DNA of 64,000 nucleotides from Caulobacter sp. (GTDB lineage: Bacteria > Pseudomonadota > Alphaproteobacteria > Caulobacterales > Caulobacteraceae). Numbering within the stretch: the first letter of the stretch is position 1; the number at the start of each line of letters is the position of its first letter. The DNA lies in the NCBI RefSeq assembly GCF_017744445.1, contig NZ_JAGIBH010000012.1:110626-174625 (forward strand). Direction: 5' to 3'. The notes beneath the pieces are model-generated. The model ran no database searches, was not told where the DNA came from, and saw only the letters and a program-made list of their open reading frames with translations. Made by a program: the position numbers and the translations under genes. Positions 24,275 through 33,301 of the stretch are shown here, piece after piece.

Positions 24275-26692
24275 CTAGAATTTACGGGACAGGGTCAGGC
24301 GCCACTCACGGCCCTTGCTGGGCAGCGCGCCGAGGTTGGCGTAGCTGTCGGCGTCGGGTGTGAAGTAGAGCTTGTCGAACAGGTTATCGACGTTGAGCGT
24401 GGCCGTGTACGGACCGAACTCGTAGTAGACGCTGCCGCTGGCCACCCAGTAGGCGGGATAGGTCACGGCGTTCTGGACTGTGCCGGCCGTCTTGGTCACG
24501 TGGGTCACGCCCAGAGTGCCGCCGGCCTTGCCCCACTTATGCTCGTCGCTGGTATAGGCGCCGTACAGGCTGACCACCGACTTGGGGATCAGGGTGTAGT
24601 CGTAGTCGCCCGCGCGGCCCGGCAGGCTGCTGAACGCCCAGACGACATAGGTGCCGCCATAGGCCTGAGCGCCCGGCACGCCGGCGGTATAGGCCGGGAT
24701 GTACTGGAACGAGTTGTCGGGCCCCTTCACCGTCGTGTGCTGGGTATTGCCCGAGAAGGTGAAGCTGAAGTTCTCGCTGGCGAGCCAGCGCACTTCCAGC
24801 TCCACGCCCTTGGCGCGGGTGCCGGTCGGGGTGCCGGTGATGCCGGTCAGCTGGGTGCGGTTCTGGCGATAGCCCGCCAGCGAGCCGACCAGCGTGCCCT
24901 TCAGCCATTGGAACTTGACGCCGGCCTCGGCCAGATCGCTGTTGGACAGCCAAGCGTCGCTGGCGTCGGCCACCAGGCCCGGCGCGATGTCACCCGCCTG
25001 GCTCATCTCCAGGGCCGAAGCCTTGGCGTAGGTGATGTAGGGCATGATGCCCGCCGGCGCCTTGTAGGTCGCGCTGGCGCTGTAGGTGAACTTACCCTTG
25101 CTGGCCTTTTGCTGGCCGGCGATCTGGTAGCTGAGATAGCCCGTGTCGTTCGACTTAACGTCGTAGTCGTCGTAGCGGCCGCCCAGCATCAGGTTCAGCT
25201 TCTCGCCGACCATGATGTCGGTCATGGCGAAGACGCCGGCCTGCTGCCACGTGCTCTTGTTGTCGTTCTCCCAGAGCAGGCCTTGCACGCCCGCGCCGGT
25301 CTCGGTCGAGAACGGGCTGTCGATGATGTCGGTCGGCGTGGCGCCGAAGCTGATGTCGCGACGATCCAGGGCGATCAGGCCGCTGTTGTAGCTCTCGCGG
25401 CGACGGCCCTCGAAGCTGCGGTACGAGGCCCCGACGAACGACTTGGAGGTGATGGCCCCCACGTCATAGGCGAAGTTGTAGGTCGCGCGCGCTTCCCACA
25501 CCTTGCTGTCGAACCAGGCCGGATAGCCGTAGCTGACGAAGCGCTTGTTCTCCTGGTCGTCGTAGAACAGCTGCAGCTTCAGGGCGCTGTCGGGCGACAG
25601 CTCCTTGGCCAGGTCGAAATAGAAGGTGTTGGTGTTGGTCTTCGAGAAGTCGGCGCCGCTGATATAGACGTTGCGCGGGTTCAGCTTGGTCGTGCCGACA
25701 CCGACGTCCAGCGTGTGCAAGGCGTTGCTGTCCGGGAAGCCGTAATAGGCCAGGTACATGGCGCTGGAGTACGGATAGAAGCCGATCTCGTTCGGCGTCA
25801 GGCGGCCGTTGCCGTCGGTGTCCTTCAGCGTGGTGTCGCGACCGGTGATGTAGGTCCGGTTGTCGATCAGGTCCTGGGTCAGGCGGTTCCAGCCGGGCGT
25901 CTGAACGTCGCCGTCCGAGTGGTAGTACATGCCGCCGAACGCCGTGGTCCAGCCGTTGCCCAGGTCGAAATCCGACGAGGCCTCCAGCGTCTGGCGACGC
26001 GGATAGATGCCCTTGTAGTAGCTGTGGCTGTCCTCGACCTCGCCGTACAGATAGACGCCGCCGGTGATCGAACCGAAGTTGGCCGGCAGGCCCAGCTGGG
26101 CCGTGGCGTTCTTCTTGTTGTACGAGCCGTAGGTCAGGGTGACTTCGCCGGTCGGCTCGGTCAGGTAACCACCCTCGTTCTTGCCCGACTTCGGAATGAA
26201 GTTGAGCATGCCGCCCACCTTGCCCGAGCCGTAGATCGGGGTTGGCGGACCGCGCACGATCTGGATCTGGTCGGCCGCGCCGATCGGGGTCGAATAGGTG
26301 CCCCGGTTCTCGATGCGCTTGAAGCCGCGGAAGTAGTTCTCGGCCAGGGTGCCGCGAATGTTCAGCGCGCCGGGCACGCCGTAGAAGCTGGCCGTGTAGG
26401 TGCCGGGCGAAACGGCGGTCAGGCCGTCGATCGTCTCGATGCCGTAGCGTTGCAGCGTCACGTCGCTGACGAAGCTGGCCGAGCGCGGCGTCTCCAGCAG
26501 CGGCTTGTCGATGCCGAAGACGGTGTTGTTAGGCTGCTTCTCGATCAGCCCAGCCTTGTCGCGCGCCTTGACCACGACCTCGTCGACCGTGTCGGACGGC
26601 GGCGTGGTGGTGTCGTCAGCGAAAGCAGCCTGCGAGTGCGCCAGCAGGACTAGGGCGGAACAACCCGCCATCAAAAGTCGATAGGTCGACAT
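24275..26692 (-). CDS. TonB-dependent outer-membrane receptor with an EF-hand-like loop
   Basis: Outer-membrane active transporter of 805 residues from ATG 26692, with GAGGA ribosome site. A signal peptide (MSTYRLLMAGCSALVLLAHSQAAFA) is followed by a short TonB-box region (DEVVVKARD), a plug with IQIVRGPPTPIYGSGKVGGMLNFIPKSG, and a 22-strand barrel ending in the aromatic-Arg-rich LTLSRKF. No STN domain. Residues about 291-302 form a canonical EF-hand calcium loop (DTDGNGRLTPNE). It is first in the seven-gene catabolic operon, so it probably imports the pathway substrate rather than a siderophore, though its plug has siderophore-receptor-like features. Confidence 0.92.
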   Translation of the reverse strand: MSTYRLLMAGCSALVLLAHSQAAFADDTTTPPSDTVDEVVVKARDKAGLIEKQPNNTVFGIDKPLLETPRSASFVSDVTLQRYGIETIDGLTAVSPGTYTASFYGVPGALNIRGTLAENYFRGFKRIENRGTYSTPIGAADQIQIVRGPPTPIYGSGKVGGMLNFIPKSGKNEGGYLTEPTGEVTLTYGSYNKKNATAQLGLPANFGSITGGVYLYGEVEDSHSYYKGIYPRRQTLEASSDFDLGNGWTTAFGGMYYHSDGDVQTPGWNRLTQDLIDNRTYITGRDTTLKDTDGNGRLTPNEIGFYPYSSAMYLAYYGFPDSNALHTLDVGVGTTKLNPRNVYISGADFSKTNTNTFYFDLAKELSPDSALKLQLFYDDQENKRFVSYGYPAWFDSKVWEARATYNFAYDVGAITSKSFVGASYRSFEGRRRESYNSGLIALDRRDISFGATPTDIIDSPFSTETGAGVQGLLWENDNKSTWQQAGVFAMTDIMVGEKLNLMLGGRYDDYDVKSNDTGYLSYQIAGQQKASKGKFTYSASATYKAPAGIMPYITYAKASALEMSQAGDIAPGLVADASDAWLSNSDLAEAGVKFQWLKGTLVGSLAGYRQNRTQLTGITGTPTGTRAKGVELEVRWLASENFSFTFSGNTQHTTVKGPDNSFQYIPAYTAGVPGAQAYGGTYVVWAFSSLPGRAGDYDYTLIPKSVVSLYGAYTSDEHKWGKAGGTLGVTHVTKTAGTVQNAVTYPAYWVASGSVYYEFGPYTATLNVDNLFDKLYFTPDADSYANLGALPSKGREWRLTLSRKF

Positions 26693-26802
26693 GCGGTCCT
26701 CATCCGAGGCCGTCGCGCCCACCGCCTGCGGCGGTTATCCCCAGGTCGACGCCTCGGGACTGATCATCCGCCGCTCAGGCCCGGCGGCGAGCAGCGGCGA
26801 CT

Positions 26803-26822
26803 GACATTTCACTCAAAATGTC
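26803..26822. promoter_or_regulatory. Inverted repeat, candidate operator of the catabolic operon
   Basis: GACATTTCACTCAAAATGTC has perfect 7-base arms around CACTCA, in an AT-rich patch about 110 bases upstream of the TonB receptor start. It has the shape of a dimeric repressor site (for example GntR or TetR type). No such regulator lies next to it. Confidence 0.4.
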
Positions 26823-26937
26823 CCCGCCGCACGCATGTTGAGCCATTGGCGACCGCGAAAGCGGCGCGGCGCCATCGAAACTTGCTTCAGAGCGAACCAG
26901 AGGCGGCCCAAAGGTGCCCCCTCTGAGGGGACCCGCT

Positions 26938-28566
26938 CTACCCGCCCGGATGCAGACCGGGCGCCTCCTGGCCGGTACGGGCGACATACTCGGTGTAACC
27001 GCCGCCGTACTGGTGGAAGCCCTCGGGGGTCAGCTCCAGCACGCGGTTCGACAGGGCGCCCAAGAAGTGGCGGTCGTGCGAGACGAAGAGCATGGTGCCC
27101 TCGAAATCCGCCAGGGCCGCGACCAGCATCTCCTTGGTGACCATGTCCAAGTGGTTGGTCGGCTCGTCCAGCACCAACAGATTGGGCGGATCAAACAACA
27201 TCTTGGCCATGACCAGACGCGCCTTCTCGCCGCCGGACAGCACGCGGCAGGGCTTTTCGACATCGTCGCCGGAGAAGCCAAAGCACCCCGCCAGAGTGCG
27301 CAGCGCCCCCTGCCCCGCCTGCGGGAACGAGCGCTCCAGGGATTCGAAGATCGTCTCTTCGCCGTCCAGCAGGTCCATCGAATGCTGGGCGAAATAGCCC
27401 ATCTTCACGCTGGCCCCGATATGGACCGCGCCCTTGTCAGGCTTGGTGTCGCCGGCCACCAGCTTCAGCAGCGTCGACTTGCCGGCCCCGTTGGCGCCCA
27501 GAACGCACCAGCGCTCCTTGCGGCGCACCAGGAAGTCCAGGCCGTCATAGATCGGCTTGTCGCCATAGCCCTTGTGGATGCCCCGCAGGCTGATCACGTC
27601 CTCGCCTGAACGCGGCGGGCTCTGGAACTCGAACTGCACCGTCTGGCGACGACGCGGAGCCTCGACGCGTTCGATCTTGTCGAGCTTCTTGACCCGGCTC
27701 TGAACCTGGGCGGCGTGCGAGGCGCGCGCCTTGAACTTCTCGATGAACTTGATTTCCTTGGCCAGCATCGCCTGCTGGCGTTCGTACTGCGCCTGACGCT
27801 GGGCTTCGCTGAGCGCGCGCTGCTGGTCGTAGAAGTCCAAGGCGCCCGAATAGGTGATCAGCGAGCCGGCGTCGATCTCGACCACCTTGCCGATGATGCG
27901 GTTCATGAAGGCGCGGTCGTGCGACGTCATCAGCAACGCGCCGTCGTAGTTCTTGAGGAAGGCCTCAAGCCAGATCAGGCTTTCCAGATCCAAGTGGTTG
28001 GACGGTTCGTCCAGCAGCATGCCGTCGGGACGCATCAGCAGGATGCGGGCCAACGCCACGCGCATCTTCCAGCCGCCAGACAGCATGCCGACATCGCCGT
28101 CCATGCGTTCCTGGCTGAAGCTCAGGCCCGCCAGCACTTCGCGCGCGCGGGCCTCCAGCGCATAACCGTCCAGCTCCTGGAAGCGCTCCAGCACCTCGCC
28201 GTAGCGTTCCATGATGGCGTCAAGCTGGTCAGCCTTGTCGGGATCGACCATGTCCGCTTCCAGCGTGGCCATCTCGGCGGCCAGCGCGCTGACGGGACCG
28301 ACGCCGTCCATCACCGCGGCGACCGCGCTCTGACCCGACATCTCGCCGACGTCCTGGCTGAAGTAGCCGATCTTCATGCCGGGATCGATCGTGACCAGGC
28401 CGTCATCGGGCTGCTCCTGACCGGTGACCATGCGGAAGAGGGTCGTCTTGCCGGCGCCGTTCGGGCCGACCAGCCCGACCTTCTCACCCTTCTGGATGCC
28501 CATCGAGGCTTCGATGAACAGGATCTGGTGGCCGTTCTGCTTGGAGATGTTGTCGAGGCGGATCAT
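26938..28566 (-). CDS. ABC-F family ATPase (translation factor type)
   Basis: Soluble duplicated ABC ATPase of 542 residues without membrane segments. Walker A motifs GPNGAGKTT and GANGAGKST, signature motifs LSGGWKMR and LSGGEKAR, and Walker B regions LLDEPSNHLDLES and VLDEPTNHLDMVT are clear. The region between the halves (about 235-320; EAQRQAQYERQQAMLAKEIKFIEKF) is the charged interdomain linker that reaches into the ribosome E site in ABC-F proteins. The role is expected to be rescue or tuning of stalled ribosomes, possibly antibiotic protection. The exact subfamily (YheS, YbiT or Uup-like) was not resolved. It is monocistronic, facing away from the M28 peptidase. Confidence 0.9.
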   Translation of the reverse strand: MIRLDNISKQNGHQILFIEASMGIQKGEKVGLVGPNGAGKTTLFRMVTGQEQPDDGLVTIDPGMKIGYFSQDVGEMSGQSAVAAVMDGVGPVSALAAEMATLEADMVDPDKADQLDAIMERYGEVLERFQELDGYALEARAREVLAGLSFSQERMDGDVGMLSGGWKMRVALARILLMRPDGMLLDEPSNHLDLESLIWLEAFLKNYDGALLMTSHDRAFMNRIIGKVVEIDAGSLITYSGALDFYDQQRALSEAQRQAQYERQQAMLAKEIKFIEKFKARASHAAQVQSRVKKLDKIERVEAPRRRQTVQFEFQSPPRSGEDVISLRGIHKGYGDKPIYDGLDFLVRRKERWCVLGANGAGKSTLLKLVAGDTKPDKGAVHIGASVKMGYFAQHSMDLLDGEETIFESLERSFPQAGQGALRTLAGCFGFSGDDVEKPCRVLSGGEKARLVMAKMLFDPPNLLVLDEPTNHLDMVTKEMLVAALADFEGTMLFVSHDRHFLGALSNRVLELTPEGFHQYGGGYTEYVARTGQEAPGLHPGG

Positions 28567-28928
28567 GGGCGGTCTGCTAGCCCGAGCGGACGCGGAACGC
28601 CAGCCTTAGAGAGCATCAATTCCAGGCGCGGGTCACAACGACTCGCTTCCTAGGGGCTTGGTCTTCGAGAGACACGCCCACCGCAACGTCAGGGCGAAAT
28701 TTGGGCGTTGCCAGCGCTATACAAGGCGCCCTTAACTCAAGCTCGCAACCTTCTGGGGCACGGAAGGCGTCGGGCGTGGGCTCGGCGTCGGCCAGACCCT
28801 AGAGTCATCCGCGCTCAAGCGTGGTCACGGTGCGTAGGGAGAAATGCCGCGTATCAGATGACGACGACACCGGGGCTGGTGTTGCCTTGGGCGATCAAAC
28901 CGGTTCACCGGAAAACGAAGGGGAAGTT
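28567..28928. other. Intergenic region between divergent ABC-F and M28 genes
   Basis: 362 bases that must contain both promoters. I see no RNA gene, no conserved repeat and no reliable promoter pair. An upstream in-frame extension of the peptidase gene back to 28821 has no signal-like or conserved sequence and is treated as leader. Confidence 0.5.
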
Positions 28929-30236
28929 GTGCGTATCTCGTCCATGGTTCTGGCGGCTCTGTTGCTGCCTACAGTCGCGTCTGCTCAAAAGGCGCCCGAT
29001 CCGGCCCGGCTCAAGGCTGACGTCACCAAGCTGGTCAGCTTCGGCACGCGGCATACGCTGTCCGATCCCGATCACCCGACGCGCGGCATCGGCGCGGCGC
29101 GGCGCTGGTTCGCCGAAGAGATGAAGCGGACCGGCGCGAAGTGCGGCGACTGCCTGCAGATCTCCACCATCGAGCGCGTGTTCACCAATGACCGTGCGCC
29201 CAAGGGCGTGAATGTCGTGGACGTCCTGGCCATCCAGCCGGGCCGCGATCCGAACCGCGTGGTGATCGTGCAGGGTCACATCGACAGCCGCGTGACCGAC
29301 GTCATGAATTTCACCAGCGACGCGCCGGGCGCCAACGACGACGCCTCGGGCGTGGCGCTGGTGCTGGAAGCCGCGCGACTGCTGTCGGGCCAGAAGTTCG
29401 ACGCCACCATCGTCTATGCCGCGCTCTCGGGCGAGGAACAGGGTCTGCTAGGCGGGACCCTGCTGGCCGACACGGCCAAGGAACGGGGTTGGAAAGTCAC
29501 CGCCGTGCTGAACAACGACATCGTCGGCAACACGGTCGGCCAGAACGGCACGCGCGTCGCCGACCGGGTGCGGGTGTTCTCGGAAGGCATCCGGGCCAGC
29601 GAAGGCGCGCCCGAGCAGCTGACCCGCCGCGGCAACGGCGGCGAGGATGACGGCCCCAGCCGCGCGCTGGCCAAGGCCATCGACCATGTCGGCGAGAGCA
29701 TTCCTGGCGGTCTGGACGTCTTCGTGGACCGCCGTCCCGATCGCTTCGGCCGCGGCGGCGACCATGAGCCCTTCCTGAAGTTGGGCTATCCGGCGGTCCG
29801 CTTCTCGGTGGCCATCGAGAACTACAACCAGCAGCACCAGGACCTGCGCACCGCCGATGGCGTCGAATATGGCGACACCGTCGACAAGATGGACTTCCCG
29901 TATCTGGCCAAGGTGACGGCGGTGAACGTCGGGACCATCGCGCGCCTCGCGGCCGCCCCGGCCGCGCCGGATCAGGTGCTGCTGCGCGGCGCCCTGGGCA
30001 GCGACACGACCGTGTCCTGGACCGCCGCACCCGGCGCGGCCGGCTACCGGGTCCACTGGCGTCGCAACGACAAGCAGGACTGGACCGATCATCGCGACGT
30101 TCCAGCTGATGCGACTGAGCTGCTGCTCAAGAACGTAAACGTCGACGACACCTTCTTCGGCGTCTCGGCGCTGTCGTCCACGGGCGCTGACAGCATCGTC
30201 ACCTTCGGCGGACGCGCCCCGCGCCCTCCGCGCTAA
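28929..30236 (+). CDS. Secreted M28-family zinc aminopeptidase with C-terminal Fn3-like domain
   Basis: Exported metallopeptidase of 435 residues. The start is GTG 28929, which directly follows AAGGGGAAG and opens a signal peptide (MRISSMVLAALLLPTVASA). Zinc-binding motifs: QGHIDSR, PGANDDASGVALVLEAARL (bridging Asp), SGEEQGLLGG (catalytic Glu-Glu), DRFGRGGDHEPF, and YNQQHQDLRTADG (His). After residue about 345 a fibronectin-III-like domain follows (TVSWTAAPGAAGYRVHWRRND). Probably periplasmic or surface peptide digestion. It is monocistronic with a strong terminator 24 bases after the stop. Confidence 0.88.
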   Translation: MRISSMVLAALLLPTVASAQKAPDPARLKADVTKLVSFGTRHTLSDPDHPTRGIGAARRWFAEEMKRTGAKCGDCLQISTIERVFTNDRAPKGVNVVDVLAIQPGRDPNRVVIVQGHIDSRVTDVMNFTSDAPGANDDASGVALVLEAARLLSGQKFDATIVYAALSGEEQGLLGGTLLADTAKERGWKVTAVLNNDIVGNTVGQNGTRVADRVRVFSEGIRASEGAPEQLTRRGNGGEDDGPSRALAKAIDHVGESIPGGLDVFVDRRPDRFGRGGDHEPFLKLGYPAVRFSVAIENYNQQHQDLRTADGVEYGDTVDKMDFPYLAKVTAVNVGTIARLAAAPAAPDQVLLRGALGSDTTVSWTAAPGAAGYRVHWRRNDKQDWTDHRDVPADATELLLKNVNVDDTFFGVSALSSTGADSIVTFGGRAPRPPR

Positions 30237-30259
30237 GCGCCTGACAACCAAAAAGATTG

Positions 30260-30297
30260 AACCCGCGCAGGCTAGCCTGCGCGGGTTCTTTCATTTC
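30260..30297. terminator. Intrinsic terminator, probably bidirectional
   Basis: A perfect 28-base palindrome (30260-30287, arms AACCCGCGCAGGCT and its complement) follows the M28 stop. It is trailed by CTTTCATTT on the plus strand and by a T-rich run (CAATCTTTTT) on the minus strand, so it can also serve the leftward TonB gene, which ends at 30350. Confidence 0.85.
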
Positions 30298-30349
30298 TAG
30301 GCCTTGTCGCCACCGGACCAAGGCCGGCGGCGACGCTGCGGTCTGGCGC

Positions 30350-33277
30350 TTAGAACTTGAAGCGCGCGCCAGCCCGGAACGAGCGGCCCAGCAGGTCGTA
30401 GGGCGCGCTGGTGCCGAACGAGGTGCCGCTGCTAGGGATCGGCTCGGGATCGCGGTTGAACAGGTTCTCCACAGCTGCGAACAGCGTGATCCGACGGCCG
30501 CCAATGGTGACGTCATAGTTCTCGGCGATTTCGACGTACCAGACCGGGTCCACCTTGTTCAGCGCCTCGGGAATACCGGTGCGGCTGGTTTCAGGCTGGT
30601 TGGTGATCTTGCCCTTGCCCAGGTAGCGCGTGGTCAGGGTGGTGCGGCTGTCGCCGACGACATAGGTCGTCGTCAGCATGCCGCGCCACTTCAGGCTCGC
30701 GAAGGTGCCCAGGGTCGGCGGCGCGACATCGCCCGGCAGGACAGTTTCATCCTTCAGCCGCTGGGAGACCAGCAGGCGGAAGTTGACGGCGCCCGGCAGC
30801 GACTTGCTGATGCGGTCCAGCGTGGTGCGATAGCCCGCTTCGTAGTCGATGCCCTCGACGGAGACCGTCTGGGCGTTGATGCCGCTGGTGTAGATGGTGG
30901 CGTTGACCAGATTGGTCGCGCCCGGCGCCTTGACGATGGAGTCGCAGGCCGCCGGGTTCTGCGGCCGGTTGAAGCCGTAGCACATGTCGATGATCTGTTG
31001 CGCGCCGACGGCCGTGATGGCGTCGGCGATATCGATCTTGTACCAGTCCACCGACAGGCTCAGGCCCGGCGCCCAGTGAGGCTGATAGACGCCGCCGGCG
31101 GTCCAGGTCTTGGCGATTTCCGGCGTCAGGTTCGGATTGCCGCCGCTCAAGGTGATGTTGGGCACCTGCGGGCTGCCGGGCTGGGTCCGGTCCAGATACG
31201 CGTTCACGAACTGGCTGCTGGGCGCGAACAGGTCGTTCAGGTTCGGCGCGCGGATGTCACGCGAACGGGTGCCGCGCAGACGCAGGTCATCATTGATGTC
31301 CCAGGTCAGGCCCGCCTTCCACGTGGTCACCTTGCCGCTGGTCGAGTAGTCGGTCCGACGGACGGCGCCGTTGAACTCGAGGCTCTTGGCCACGACGGAG
31401 TCCTTCAGCAGCGGCACCAGGACTTCTGCGAAGCCTTCCTTGACGTTGTAGCCGTTGGAGCCGTTCTTGAAGTTACCAACGTTCCACAGCGACTGCAGCG
31501 AGTAGGCGTCAGCCGTCGAGTCGAACGTCTCCTTGCGATACTCGAAGCCCGCGGCGACCGAGACCTCGCCAGCCCAGGTCGAGAACGGGCTGTACTGAGC
31601 GTCGATCGACCAGACGTCCTGGTTGAAATCCAGATCCTGACGGGTGCGCAGCCCTTCGGACGCGCCCGTGACCCAGGCGATGGACGCCGCGCCCAGCGAG
31701 CCCTCGCCGAAGATGTTCATCGGTACGCAGCCGTTCGTGGGCGCGGTCAGGGTCGAGCGGCAGATCGGCGAACCGGCCGCGACACCGGCCACGCCGCCGG
31801 TCGCCGGGTTGGCGATCACGTCGATGGCTTGGTTGAAGCGGTTCAGGATGATGTTGTTGTCACGGGTGTACCAGACCTTGCTGTGGCCGTGCTGGTAGTA
31901 GGCGCGCCAACGGCCGCTATCCAGGAAGCGACCGTCCAGCGCCGCCAGGATCCGGTCCTGCCGGCGATAGTAACCCGCCTCGCCGATGTGGGTCCCCGGC
32001 GTGTTGATCATGTCGTAGAAGAGCCGGTTCATCTGGAACGACGTGACGCCGGCCCGGTCCATGGCCTGTTGCGCGCCGATCGGCAGGAACGGGTTGGCCC
32101 GGTTGACCGTGATCGCGGTGGCCCCTTGGCGGTTATAGACCGCCGACCAGTTGACCGTGTCGTTGCCGGCGTAGCTGGCCTCGAAGGTGGCGGTGATCTT
32201 GTCGGTCAGCTCGAAGCTGGCGCGACCAAAGAGGCTCCAGTGCTCGTCGTCGGGCAGCAGAGCGCCGCGGATGGGCATGGATTCCACCGTGCCGCCGGCC
32301 TGCACCTGGCCTTGCTGGATCGGACCGAAGACGAAGTTCTGCAGCGTCCCGCCTGGCCCGAAGGCCATGCCCATCAGCGGACCGGAAGCGACCACGCCGC
32401 CCGGCGTGCTGTTGTAGCCCGCGTCCGTGCGGACGATCTGACCGGGCTGGCCGTTGGTGGCCGTCCAGTTCGGGTTGTTCATCAGGCGCAGGCCCGGCTG
32501 GAACCAGCCGCGGGGATCGTCATAGAAGTCGATCCGATCGCCCTTGTAGTAGTTACCGCTCAGCAGGAGATGGCCGCGGCCGCCCGCGAACTTGCGGCCA
32601 TAGGCCAGGTCGGTCGAGATGATCTTGCCGTCGCCGTGATCGGTCTTGCTGTAGTTGACGCCGCCCTTGAGACCGGTGAAGCCGGTGTCGAGGATGAAGT
32701 TGACGACGCCAGCAACGGCGTCGGAGCCGTAGGCGGCCGAGGCGCCGCCCGTCACGACATCGACCCGCTGCACCAGGTTCTGCGGCAGCATGTTGACGTC
32801 CACGGCCGGCGACATGCCCGAGCCCACCACGCGACGGCCGTCCAGCAGCACCAGCGTGCGAGTGACGCCCAGGTCACGCGCGCTTAGCTGGTTGGCGCCA
32901 CCGGTGGCATTCGCGAACAAAGTTGTCGTGCGCGGCGTATTCCCCGTGCCCATCGAGGGCAGCTGGGTGATGTAGTCGGCGATATTGGTCGGGTTGCGTT
33001 CCTGGATGTCCGCCGCCGACAGCACGGTGGTCGGCGTCGGCGCCTCGTTGCCGTTGCGCACGATGCGCGAACCGGTGACGACGACCTCTTCGACCTGGCT
33101 GGCCTCCCCCTGTTGCGCCGCCGGCGCACCCGTCGCCTGGACGGCCAGCTGGAGGACTTCGGCCTGCTCGGCCGCGGCAACCGGATTGGCCGCCAGACTC
33201 AAGGTAGAGCCCGCTGCGATGGCGACGCCGGTCAGAAGGCGCCAACGCAGGCTCTTCGATACACGCACTTGGAACAT
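30350..33277 (-). CDS. TonB-dependent receptor (large, plug with VVVTGSRI motif)
   Basis: Outer-membrane transporter of 975 residues from ATG 33277, with a signal peptide ending at AANPVAAAEQ. The TonB-box/plug start is VEEVVVTGSRIVRNGNEAPTPTTVL, followed by LVLLDGRRVVGS and VDVVTGGASAAYGSDAVAGVVNFIL, and the barrel ends RSFRAGARFKF. This type is common in Caulobacter and Xanthomonas-like bacteria for carbohydrates, peptides or plant compounds. An operator-like CGTTAC/GTAACG repeat lies 25 bases upstream of the start. The cobO gene 240 bases upstream is on the same strand, but no cobalamin riboswitch was seen, so a vitamin B12 role is not supported. Confidence 0.92.
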   Translation of the reverse strand: MFQVRVSKSLRWRLLTGVAIAAGSTLSLAANPVAAAEQAEVLQLAVQATGAPAAQQGEASQVEEVVVTGSRIVRNGNEAPTPTTVLSAADIQERNPTNIADYITQLPSMGTGNTPRTTTLFANATGGANQLSARDLGVTRTLVLLDGRRVVGSGMSPAVDVNMLPQNLVQRVDVVTGGASAAYGSDAVAGVVNFILDTGFTGLKGGVNYSKTDHGDGKIISTDLAYGRKFAGGRGHLLLSGNYYKGDRIDFYDDPRGWFQPGLRLMNNPNWTATNGQPGQIVRTDAGYNSTPGGVVASGPLMGMAFGPGGTLQNFVFGPIQQGQVQAGGTVESMPIRGALLPDDEHWSLFGRASFELTDKITATFEASYAGNDTVNWSAVYNRQGATAITVNRANPFLPIGAQQAMDRAGVTSFQMNRLFYDMINTPGTHIGEAGYYRRQDRILAALDGRFLDSGRWRAYYQHGHSKVWYTRDNNIILNRFNQAIDVIANPATGGVAGVAAGSPICRSTLTAPTNGCVPMNIFGEGSLGAASIAWVTGASEGLRTRQDLDFNQDVWSIDAQYSPFSTWAGEVSVAAGFEYRKETFDSTADAYSLQSLWNVGNFKNGSNGYNVKEGFAEVLVPLLKDSVVAKSLEFNGAVRRTDYSTSGKVTTWKAGLTWDINDDLRLRGTRSRDIRAPNLNDLFAPSSQFVNAYLDRTQPGSPQVPNITLSGGNPNLTPEIAKTWTAGGVYQPHWAPGLSLSVDWYKIDIADAITAVGAQQIIDMCYGFNRPQNPAACDSIVKAPGATNLVNATIYTSGINAQTVSVEGIDYEAGYRTTLDRISKSLPGAVNFRLLVSQRLKDETVLPGDVAPPTLGTFASLKWRGMLTTTYVVGDSRTTLTTRYLGKGKITNQPETSRTGIPEALNKVDPVWYVEIAENYDVTIGGRRITLFAAVENLFNRDPEPIPSSGTSFGTSAPYDLLGRSFRAGARFKF

Positions 33278-33301
33278 AACTCTGCCACTCCCCGATACAA
33301 A

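Noticed and set aside
24500..26653. Open frame of 717 codons antisense to the island's TonB receptor
   Set aside because: Same GC-shadow effect; no signal, no motif, and sense coding is certain.
24275..26692. Siderophore receptor for iron uptake
   Set aside because: The plug looks siderophore-receptor-like, but the gene leads a catabolic operon with no iron-related genes or Fur-like site seen.
26775..26987. 70-codon frame overlapping the promoter region of the receptor operon
   Set aside because: Arg/Pro-rich, no conserved pattern, covers the palindrome and the end of the ABC-F gene.
30257..32887. Open frame of 876 codons antisense to the TonB receptor
   Set aside because: The antisense frame of a high-GC gene lacks stops by codon bias. 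Its product is an Ala/Arg/Gly/Asp/His-rich string with no domain, while the other strand encodes a full receptor.
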